Source of the DNA: CAZGSG01 sp964528095
GTDB lineage: Bacteria; Bacteroidota; Bacteroidia; Chitinophagales; Chitinophagaceae
Assembly: GCA_964528095.1 (NCBI GenBank)
Contig: CAZGSG010000164.1
Coordinates: forward strand, 1 to 12,717
Length of the DNA: 12,717 bases
Reading direction: 5' to 3'
Shown here: piece after piece, positions 7,320 through 12,717 of the stretch
Layout of the letters: the number at the start of each line of letters is the position of its first letter
Numbering within the stretch: position 1 is the stretch's first letter
Made by a program: the position numbers and the translations under genes
The notes under the pieces: generated by a model
What the model was told of the DNA's origin: nothing
Seen by the model: only the letters and a program-made list of their open reading frames with translations
Database searches by the model: none

Positions 7320-7389
7320 ATGCAAAATTCAAAAATAGCCACCGATGTTAGGAAGCTGTTTTTGAATTTTGCATTTTGACTTTTGAATT
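7305..7389. repeat. Near-perfect 35-bp inverted repeat made of TTTTGNN heptads (copy B), likely terminator of the Smr gene
   Basis: The arms 7305-7339 and 7355-7389 are each 35 bases and complementary at all but two positions, around a 15-base loop (7340-7354). The right arm is heptads TTTTGAA, TTTTGCA, TTTTGAC, TTTTGAA led by GCTG. The repeat begins 11 bp past the stop of the DUF2027-Smr gene. For that minus-strand transcript the hairpin has an A-rich 5' arm and a T-rich 3' arm with an AGC/GCT foot at the loop, which suits a terminator that would work in both directions. Confidence 0.75.
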
Positions 7390-7400
7390 GTACATCAGCT

Positions 7401-8420
7401 TTAAACCTCCAAAAAGATCTCCGTGGCTCCATACCCAAAACGTGAATCATACTGGTTGACAAAAGACTTTACTTCTTTTTTTAATCGCAGTATATCATGC
7501 AACTCATCCCGAAGTCTTCCTTTACCTACTCCATGTATAACGATAAAGGAGGGTTGATGATGTGCCAGTGCAAGATCATAGTATTTTTCAAATGTCTTTA
7601 ATTGTAACCCGACAATTTCATAGTTACTGAGATGCTGCCAGTCGTCGGTGATCTTTTCAATATGAAGGTCCACTACACTCCTGTATGGCTCCAGGTGCTG
7701 TCTTGCTTCTTTCGCATTGTAGACCTTGTAACCACGGGCCGTCAGTTTATCCATCCCTAATTTATCTTCTATCAGCCTGTCGGGGTAATGCTCAAAAAGT
7801 TTATAGGAAAACGTAGCTGTGTTGTTTTTACGGATCTCTTCGATCTTTGAAAACAATTGTTTTGGTTTTAATTTCAAGGACGATTCATAATGCACGGCTT
7901 TCTTTTTGTCTTCCTGCAGCAATGAAAAATCGAGATCAAAAGAAGGGTTGTCGTTCATGTTTTCGAAAGGCACATCATGCAGGTAGAAGTCTTCAAAGGG
8001 GTTGACCCGGTTCTTCAATTCAAAATCCGTCTCCCCAAAAAAATTGACCTTATAGATAAAATTATACGGTGTTTCCGTTCGATTGATCAGATGGATCTTT
8101 AATTCTTCCACTACTTCATCGCCGAATTCATCCGTATCCATTACAGGTAAAAAGGTGAGCCAGACCCCGTCCGCTACACGGCTGGTTGTTGCATTTTTTT
8201 CCTTTCTTATATCGTCGACAAACTTCTTTTCTTTTTTGGCAGGCGCGAACTTCTTTTCCGAAAACCGTTTAAAGTATGGAAAGTCGATCTGGTCCATGTA
8301 TACGGGAAACTTCACCCCCTTCACATCCACCATCACCATTTTATCATTAATGAAGTCAACGATCTGTCCTTCTTCGTTGGAGTGAAGGATCAGAATAATA
8401 TCTCCTAACTGGTATTTCAC
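7401..8420 (-). CDS. DUF2027 and Smr domain protein
   Basis: With the GTG start at 8420 the protein has 339 residues and begins MKYQLGDIILILHSNEEGQI, the usual opening of DUF2027 proteins. A TTG start 15 bp upstream (8435) would place the -7 box inside the coding region and add MYLCP, so I reject it. Residues 1-55 form the small beta-rich N-terminal domain. Residues 56-78 are a basic linker, and 80-210 are the central DUF2027 part. Residues 250-339 are an Smr domain with VDLHIEKI (250-257), the HGVGKGRLR loop (296-304) and the closing GYGATEIFLEV. Smr domains, as in MutS2, bind or nick nucleic acids, and several act on RNA or stalled ribosomes. No MutS ATPase is present, so this is a stand-alone Smr protein of the Bacteroidota type. 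The substrate is unknown. It is a single gene followed by an inverted repeat and rnpB. Confidence 0.92.
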   Translation of the reverse strand: MKYQLGDIILILHSNEEGQIVDFINDKMVMVDVKGVKFPVYMDQIDFPYFKRFSEKKFAPAKKEKKFVDDIRKEKNATTSRVADGVWLTFLPVMDTDEFGDEVVEELKIHLINRTETPYNFIYKVNFFGETDFELKNRVNPFEDFYLHDVPFENMNDNPSFDLDFSLLQEDKKKAVHYESSLKLKPKQLFSKIEEIRKNNTATFSYKLFEHYPDRLIEDKLGMDKLTARGYKVYNAKEARQHLEPYRSVVDLHIEKITDDWQHLSNYEIVGLQLKTFEKYYDLALAHHQPSFIVIHGVGKGRLRDELHDILRLKKEVKSFVNQYDSRFGYGATEIFLEV

Positions 8421-8424
8421 GGGG

Positions 8425-8432
8425 CAAAGATA
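8425..8432 (-). promoter_or_regulatory. -7 element TATCTTTG for a probably leaderless Smr-gene mRNA
   Basis: The minus strand reads TATCTTTG, a full TAnnTTTG match, followed by CCCC and the GTG start at 8420. With the start codon only four bases after the box, transcription would begin at or next to the start codon, giving little or no leader. A -33 TTTG is not evident. The box decides the choice of GTG over the upstream TTG. Confidence 0.55.
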
Positions 8433-8446
8433 CAAAGGTTTTGTAG

Positions 8447-8635
8447 TTCAGGGTATTTGATAGTGATTTCAACGAAGCTAACAGAGATAATGAGCTAAGG
8501 AGAATTTTCACTACGTGAAAATAGTTTACACTGTAATTTGAATCTCTTCAGCATAATGTAAATGCGAGACACAATCAACATTGTCCCCCATCCATTGCCC
8601 TGGCCTTCAGGCCGGGGAGCATTATGATTTCCAAG
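8447..8635. repeat. Intergenic tandem repeat, copy 1 (short form)
   Basis: This 189-bp unit runs from TTCAGGGTATTTGATAG to TTTCCAAG and is the first of three imperfect direct copies in the 700-bp gene-free stretch 8436-9135. It holds hairpin H1, ATTTTCAC-TAC-GTGAAAAT (8504-8522), and hairpin H2, CCCTGGCC-TTCA-GGCCGGGG (8598-8617). Compared with copies 2 and 3 it lacks a spacer of roughly 50 bases after ATGAGCTAAGG, keeping a single copy of that motif. A C5 run (8585-8589) is C8 in copy 2. No coding potential or RNA gene is recognised. Confidence 0.9.
8598..8617. repeat. REP-like GC-rich hairpin H2, copy 1
   Basis: CCCTGGCC-TTCA-GGCCGGGG is an 8-bp stem (one T-G wobble in the RNA) with a four-base loop. 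The identical hairpin recurs at 8841-8860. It stands out from its AT-rich surroundings and resembles REP-type palindromes. No T-run follows it on either side, so it is a poor intrinsic terminator. Confidence 0.7.
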
Positions 8636-8879
8636 TTCAGGATGTTTGATAGGGATTTCTAAGGAGCTAACAGAGATAATGAGCTAAAGAAAAGTTTAGT
8701 GATTTGTAGATACTTTATTTGCATGCGGGAATGAGCGAAGGAGAATTTTCACTGCGTGAAAATAGTTTACACTGTATTTTGAATCTCTTCAGCATAATGT
8801 AAATGCGAGACAGAATCAGCATCGCCCCCCCCATCCATTGCCCTGGCCTTCAGGCCGGGGAGGCATTATGATTTCCAAG
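8636..8879. repeat. Intergenic tandem repeat, copy 2 (long form)
   Basis: This 244-bp unit starts TTCAGGATGTTTGATAGGG and follows copy 1 without a gap. It holds H1 (8745-8763, loop TGC instead of TAC) and H2 (8841-8860, identical to copy 1). Between AATGAGCTAAAG and AATGAGCGAAGG it has an AT-rich spacer absent from copy 1. The C-run before CATCC is eight long. Outside the spacer, identity to copy 1 is high by eye, with scattered substitutions. Confidence 0.9.
8841..8860. repeat. REP-like GC-rich hairpin H2, copy 2
   Basis: This is identical over 20 bases to the hairpin at 8598-8617 and sits at the same place in the repeat unit. It is followed by AGGCATTATG where copy 1 has AGCATTATG. Confidence 0.7.
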
Positions 8880-9045
8880 TTCAGGATGTTTGATAGGGAT
8901 TTCAAAGGAGCTAACAGAGATAATGAGCTAAGGTAGAGTTATTCTATTTGCACATACCTTGCTTACCTGAACAGATGAGCTAAGGAGAATTTTCACTACG
9001 TGAAAATAGTTTCCCCCTCAATTTGAATCGCTTCTGATAGCGAAC
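8880..9045. repeat. Intergenic tandem repeat, copy 3 (truncated)
   Basis: This copy follows copy 2 directly and repeats TTCAGGATGTTTGATAGGG and GAGCTAACAGAGATAATGAG. It has a spacer between two ATGAGCTAAGG motifs whose sequence differs from that of copy 2. H1 is present (8989-9007). After ATAGTTT the match decays: AATTTGAATC is kept, then the unit is lost, and H2 is absent. The right end is approximate. Confidence 0.8.
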
Positions 9046-9065
9046 ATATATTCCATCAAGCATGC

Positions 9066-9135
9066 AAATTCAAAAACAGCAACCATCACAATTAACACGT
9101 GCTATTTTTGAATTTTACATTTTTAATTTTGCATT
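9066..9135. repeat. Inverted repeat with TTTTGNN heptad element (copy C), likely terminator of the APC permease gene
   Basis: Left arm 9066-9081 (AAATTCAAAAACAGCA) and right arm 9100-9115 pair at 15 of 16 positions around an 18-base loop. The right side continues as a 35-bp heptad element (9101-9135) that matches 7355-7389 at 30 of 35 positions and ends at the base before the permease stop codon. On the minus strand it therefore follows the TAG immediately and supplies an A-rich arm, a GCA/TGC foot and a T-run. Confidence 0.7.
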
Positions 9136-10878
9136 CTACGGACTGGCCAGTTTACTCTTCTTATACCCATACAGGAAGTACACCACGAGGCCCAATAATA
9201 ACCAGCCCAGGAACCAGGCCCAGTTACTCTTGGTCATGCCCGTAAGCAGGTAAAGACAGGTAGTGACGCCCATCAAAGGGATCAGCGAATATTTTTTTAT
9301 GAAACTGGCGATGGCCAGTAATATGCAGATCGACCAGAAAATAATTACTGAAATTTTGGGTGTCGCCAGATCCATAAAAGACGCGCTGCCTCCCAGGTAT
9401 TCCTCATTCGAAGAAAAATCAAAATCCATTGCGTCTTTAAAATAGCCTTTTCCGTATTGCGCGAATAAAAAGATGCTGACCAGTACAACCAGCGGGTATA
9501 TATATTGCCCGTTAATATAGGGCAGATTAAACCTGCCCGGCGTTTTTTCTTTCCTGGGGATCAGCAATACACCTCCGCAAACCAATACAAATGCAAATAA
9601 GGTAGCGATGCTTGTAAAATCAAGAACAAAACTTTTATCTGTAAATAGAATAGGTATGCCTACCAGCAGTCCTGTTACGATCGTCGCAAACGAAGGTGTT
9701 TTGAATTTATGGTGTATCTTTTGAAATGCGGGTGGAAGCAATCCATCCCGGCTCATGCTCATCCATATTCTTGGTTGTCCCATCTGGAAAACCAGCAATA
9801 CGCTTGTCATGGCCACCACTGCACAGATTGAAACCAGCAGTTGCATCCAGCCGATGTTTAGATTTTGTGGTTCAAAAATAAACGCCAGCGGATCTCCCAC
9901 TCCTTCGAAATTGCGATAGTTTACGGCACCGGTCAGTACAAGCGACAACAGGATGTACACAATGGTGCAGATATCAAGCGAGAGGATCATTCCCCTTGGT
10001 AAATCCCGTTGTGGGTTTTTGCTTTCTTCGGCCAGCACGCTCACTGCATCAAACCCGATATAGGCGAAGAAAACCCCGCTTACAGCAGCCATAACGCCAC
10101 CAAAACCATTTGGCATAAATGACCTGATGCCATCGTCGGCAGCAGGTGTCCAGTTAAAAGACAGGCCATTTGACATGATCAGGCCGCCACCTACAAAAAT
10201 CACCAGCAGCACAATTGCCAGTTTCAGCACTACCATCGCGTTGCTGAAATTCCGGCTTTCCTTGATACCCCTGAAAACCAGATAGGTGATAAGCAGGTTG
10301 ATAATGATCGCCGGCATGTCCAGGATAATGCGCAGGTTACCTATCATAGGCGCACTGTTCCATGCATTGATCAATTCTGTGTTGGGTGAGCCTGAGGCAA
10401 CTGCTTTTTGCGCTTCTTTATAACTACAGGTAAGAAAGTCCGGAATATGCACATTGACCTTATGCAGGAATGAAGTGAGATAATCACTCCAGCTGAATGC
10501 CACATAGATATTCCCGATAGAATATTCCATGATCAATGCCCAACCGATGATCCAGGCAAATAATTCTCCAAAGCTGGCATATGAATAAGTATAGGCACTG
10601 CCGGCAACCGGTATCCTGCTGGCAAATTCAGAATAACATAGCGCAGTAAATGCACAGGCAATACCCGTGATCACGAATAACACTACCACGCCGGGACCAC
10701 CTTTAAAAACAGCTTCGCCAAGACTACTAAAACTTCCTGCCCCGATGATGGCTGCTATCCCAAAAAAAGTAAGATCGCGAACGGTTAGTACCCTTTTAAG
10801 ACCTGAACCATGCGCATCATCCCCTTTCTCTTCAAGAATAGACTCGATTTTCTTTTTTCTAAACAAAGAATTTGCCAT
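9136..10878 (-). CDS. APC-superfamily amino acid permease (CAT/YfnA-like)
   Basis: The 580-residue protein has a basic N-terminal tail (RKKKIESILEEKGDDAHGSGLKRVLT) typical of the cationic amino acid transporter branch of the APC superfamily, then about 12-14 membrane segments. The TM1 substrate motif is GIAAIIGAGSF (residues 40-50), where most relatives have GIGAIIGAGIF. TM2-TM3 read PGVVVLFVITGIACAFTALCYSEFASRIPVAGSAYTYSY, and the FAYIGFDAVSVLAEESKNPQRDLPRG segment is the usual TM6-to-loop signature. Such proteins take up amino acids with proton or other coupling; the substrate cannot be read from the sequence. Compared with CAT relatives there is an enlarged polar loop after residue 130 (HIPDFLTCSYKEAQKAVASGSPNTELINAWN). 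The ATG at 10878 fits the family start. The gene lies 69 bp after the polyprenyl synthase stop, beyond a hairpin, and is probably transcribed separately. Confidence 0.93.
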   Translation of the reverse strand: MANSLFRKKKIESILEEKGDDAHGSGLKRVLTVRDLTFFGIAAIIGAGSFSSLGEAVFKGGPGVVVLFVITGIACAFTALCYSEFASRIPVAGSAYTYSYASFGELFAWIIGWALIMEYSIGNIYVAFSWSDYLTSFLHKVNVHIPDFLTCSYKEAQKAVASGSPNTELINAWNSAPMIGNLRIILDMPAIIINLLITYLVFRGIKESRNFSNAMVVLKLAIVLLVIFVGGGLIMSNGLSFNWTPAADDGIRSFMPNGFGGVMAAVSGVFFAYIGFDAVSVLAEESKNPQRDLPRGMILSLDICTIVYILLSLVLTGAVNYRNFEGVGDPLAFIFEPQNLNIGWMQLLVSICAVVAMTSVLLVFQMGQPRIWMSMSRDGLLPPAFQKIHHKFKTPSFATIVTGLLVGIPILFTDKSFVLDFTSIATLFAFVLVCGGVLLIPRKEKTPGRFNLPYINGQYIYPLVVLVSIFLFAQYGKGYFKDAMDFDFSSNEEYLGGSASFMDLATPKISVIIFWSICILLAIASFIKKYSLIPLMGVTTCLYLLTGMTKSNWAWFLGWLLLGLVVYFLYGYKKSKLASP

Positions 10879-10925
10879 CAGCAGTTGGTTTTGAGGCTTT
10901 AAAATAGGGAAAATATAATTACCGG

Positions 10926-10948
10926 GGAAAAATCAGGTTTATCCTGAT
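10926..10948 (-). terminator. Probable intrinsic terminator of the rnr-polyprenyl synthase unit
   Basis: On the minus strand ATCAGG (10948-10943), loop ATAAA and CCTGAT (10937-10932) form a 6-bp hairpin followed by a T-run and C residues. It starts within the stop codon of the polyprenyl synthase gene. The stem is short, so termination may be partial and could allow read-through into the permease gene. Confidence 0.45.
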
Positions 10949-11913
10949 CAATTCTCGCGTTGTATAAGATATTCCGCAAGATCCTTTAAGGGCTTTTTCC
11001 GCACAGAAAGTACGGCCATATCATCCAGGTGAGTAAATGCCTCATCCATGAATTGTTTTTTTAATTCCAATGCCCACTGATCCACTTTGCAATCACGAAA
11101 TAGCTGCAATGTTTTCTCGATTTTCTGCGGATCCTCTTCAGTTAACAATCTATTCAGTTCCTTTTTTTGTGTGGCGGAGGCCGTTTCAAGCGCATGTATG
11201 AGCAGGAATGTTTTTTTATTGGCAAGTATATCACCTCCTACCTGTTTACCAAACTTTAGCGGATCACCAAATGCGTCGAGATAATCATCCTGTACCTGGA
11301 AAGCCAGCCCTAGTTTTTTACCAAACTCATATAACAGTTGCTGGTTTCTCTCCCCCGTGCCTCCCATGATACCACCCATACGCAGGCTTGCGGCTAGCAA
11401 TACAGATGTTTTTAATTCGATCATGTGCAGGTACTCATCCAGGCTCACGGTTTCTTTTGTTTCAAAGTCCATATCGATCTGCTGGCCCTCGCAAACTTCC
11501 CGGGCTGTTTTATTAAACAGTTCGATGATCTGCCGCAGAAATAAAATATCGATTTTGTTGATATAGTTGTAAGCGGCTACCAGCATTACATCGCCGGCAA
11601 GAATAGCCGTGCTTTCACCAAATTTGGTATGCACGGTTTGCAAACCCCTGCGCAAAGGGGCTTTATCCATTATATCATCATGTATAAGCGTGAAATTATG
11701 AAACAGTTCTATTGCAGTAGCTACATGCCAGGCATCGGGCCTTATCTCATCGAATAACTCATTCCCCATCAGGCATAACACTGGCCGTACTCTTTTTCCT
11801 CCTATTTTTAAAAAATACTCATTGGGCTCATATAAAGACGCCGGCGATGCTGGAAAATGTCGTTGATTAAATGATTCACCAAAAGCACGGGAAAGTTCTT
11901 CGAATGACTGCAT
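10948..11913 (-). CDS. trans-Polyprenyl diphosphate synthase
   Basis: The 321-residue protein is an all-alpha isoprenyl diphosphate synthase. It condenses isopentenyl diphosphate onto an allylic diphosphate for carotenoid, quinone or other isoprenoid chains. Landmarks are GGKRVRP (38-44, diphosphate contact), the first aspartate-rich motif DDIMD (79-83) with APLRRG after it, GDVM (108-111), and the second motif QVQDDYLDAFGD with DDYLD at 209-213. The aromatic Phe74 lies five residues before the first Asp and the motif has no two-residue insertion. By the chain-length rules for archaeal-type geranylgeranyl synthases this hints at a product near C20, but longer products cannot be excluded. The length is normal. 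The start lies 14 bp after the RNase R stop, so the two genes are probably cotranscribed. A weak hairpin terminator overlaps the stop codon. Confidence 0.94.
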   Translation of the reverse strand: MQSFEELSRAFGESFNQRHFPASPASLYEPNEYFLKIGGKRVRPVLCLMGNELFDEIRPDAWHVATAIELFHNFTLIHDDIMDKAPLRRGLQTVHTKFGESTAILAGDVMLVAAYNYINKIDILFLRQIIELFNKTAREVCEGQQIDMDFETKETVSLDEYLHMIELKTSVLLAASLRMGGIMGGTGERNQQLLYEFGKKLGLAFQVQDDYLDAFGDPLKFGKQVGGDILANKKTFLLIHALETASATQKKELNRLLTEEDPQKIEKTLQLFRDCKVDQWALELKKQFMDEAFTHLDDMAVLSVRKKPLKDLAEYLIQREN

Positions 11914-11927
11914 CAGCTATTAATTTA

Positions 11928-12717
11928 TTACGCCTGTTTTTTCTTTTTGGGTTTCTGTTTTTCGGTCTCATCTGTAATTACCCAGTCATAATCCAACTGA
12001 CGTTTGATAAGGTTTGCCGCTATTACTTTTATTCTTACTTTATCACCCATTCTGAATTTCTTGCCACTGCGCATACCTACCAGGCAATAATCACTTTCTA
12101 CATGCCTGAACTCATCATACTCCAGCAAGGTATTTACGCTTACCAATCCTTCGCATTTATGTTCTACTGTTTCTACCCAGAATCCGAAACTGGCCACACC
12201 ACTTATTACGCCATCAAAATCCTCTCCCACATAGTTTCGCATGTACTGCACCTGTTTGTATTTATTGGCTGCCCTTTCTGAATCCATCGCAGCTCTTTCA
12301 CGCTCACTGCAGTGTTTGCATTTCTCTTCCATCTTTTTATCGATAATGAATTTATTATCGAGCACTTCCTGCAATATGCGATGCACCATCACATCGGGGT
12401 AACGGCGGATCGGTGAAGTAAAATGACAATAGTGTTCAAACCCGAGGCCATAATGGCCTACATTTTCCATTGTGTATTTTGCTTTGGCCATCGTACGGAT
12501 ACCCAATTGTTCCAGTACATGTTGTTCCGGTTTGCCATGTACATCCTTTAGCAACTGGTTAAAAGAAGCGGCTATTGCTTCGGGTGATGATGAATCAAAC
12601 TTGTGGCCGAACTTATTTGCAAATGCAATAAAAGGCAATAGCTTTTCTTCATCAGGCGTATCATGTATGCGGTAAGGAAAAGGAAGTGGCTTACCTTTCA
12701 CTTTTATTTTAGATACA
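11928..12717 (-). CDS. rnr: Ribonuclease R, C-terminal part (5' end beyond window)
   Basis: The frame is open to the right edge, giving 262 visible residues (VSKIKVKGKPLP...), the C-terminal third of an RNase II/R exoribonuclease. The GTG at 12701 is only an internal Val codon. The fragment shows the end of the RNB domain: PFPYRIHDTPDEEKLLPF, the YGLGFEHYCHFTSPIRRYPDVMVHR signature, and SERERAAMDSER. An S1 RNA-binding domain follows (GEDFDGVISGVASFGFWVE to LDYDWV), and a lysine-rich tail ends KPKKKKQA. That S1 plus basic tail layout favours RNase R over RNase II. RNase R degrades structured RNA 3' to 5' and acts in rRNA and mRNA turnover. The catalytic aspartates and the cold-shock domains lie outside the window. 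It shares a probable operon with the polyprenyl synthase gene. Confidence 0.93.
   Translation of the reverse strand, partial: VSKIKVKGKPLPFPYRIHDTPDEEKLLPFIAFANKFGHKFDSSSPEAIAASFNQLLKDVHGKPEQHVLEQLGIRTMAKAKYTMENVGHYGLGFEHYCHFTSPIRRYPDVMVHRILQEVLDNKFIIDKKMEEKCKHCSERERAAMDSERAANKYKQVQYMRNYVGEDFDGVISGVASFGFWVETVEHKCEGLVSVNTLLEYDEFRHVESDYCLVGMRSGKKFRMGDKVRIKVIAANLIKRQLDYDWVITDETEKQKPKKKKQA

Noticed and set aside
7115..7462. Minus-strand 115-codon open frame across rnpB and the inverted repeat
   Set aside because: It runs through the RNase P RNA, the inverted repeat and the Smr gene end, and its peptide shows no family features.
8447..9045. CRISPR array or tRNA-like cluster in the repeat region
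   Set aside because: The units are about 190-240 bp, contiguous and only three in number, without short identical repeats separated by uniform spacers; no cas gene or tRNA cloverleaf was seen.
9062..9253. Plus-strand 63-codon open frame over the permease 3' end
   Set aside because: It is made of the heptad inverted repeat plus the antisense of the permease C-terminus.
12661..12701. Start of a 257-residue protein at the GTG codon 12701
   Set aside because: The frame continues upstream to the window edge with RNase R-like residues, so the GTG is an internal codon of a truncated gene.

Overview
The window looks like ordinary chromosomal sequence from a member of the Bacteroidota, most likely Chitinophagaceae or a close relative. 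Four things point there: a DUF2027-Smr protein, a phytase-like lipoprotein and short lipobox-bearing proteins of the kind common in this phylum, -7 elements of the Bacteroidota form TAnnTTTG, and no clear Shine-Dalgarno sequences. This assignment rests on recognising families, not on a database search. All protein genes but one are on the minus strand.

Right to left in transcription order, the segment 12717-10926 holds the 3' part of an RNase R gene, followed 14 bp later by a trans-polyprenyl diphosphate synthase. These two probably form an operon closed by a small hairpin terminator. Next comes an APC-superfamily amino acid permease (10878-9136). A 700-bp non-coding stretch (8436-9135) follows; it holds three imperfect tandem copies of a hairpin-bearing repeat plus an AT-rich inverted repeat abutting the permease stop codon. 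The DUF2027-Smr gene (8420-7401) is probably expressed from a leaderless promoter with a GTG start. Another long inverted repeat separates it from rnpB, the RNase P RNA gene (7279-6917), which ends in a strong intrinsic terminator.

The only plus-strand gene, a CPBP-type intramembrane protease homologue (5864-6781), converges on rnpB. It is divergent from a lipoprotein of unknown function (5758-4850). A nested palindrome of about 135 bp lies between that lipoprotein and a phytase-like-domain lipoprotein (4694-3549). A penicillin-acylase family Ntn hydrolase (3482-1032), a small four-helix membrane protein (962-612) and a TlpA-type thiol oxidoreductase cut by the left edge (603-1) follow in the same direction. 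The last two probably form an operon with an 8-bp gap.

The coding content is mostly housekeeping and cell-envelope genes, with no defence system, CRISPR array, phage or transposase gene visible. The less ordinary material is non-coding: (i) the triplicated repeat with two conserved hairpins and an apparent internal deletion, (ii) a family of 35-bp elements built from TTTTGNN heptads at gene 3' ends, (iii) the nested palindrome at 4719-4853. The CPBP homologue also deviates at catalytic-motif positions.
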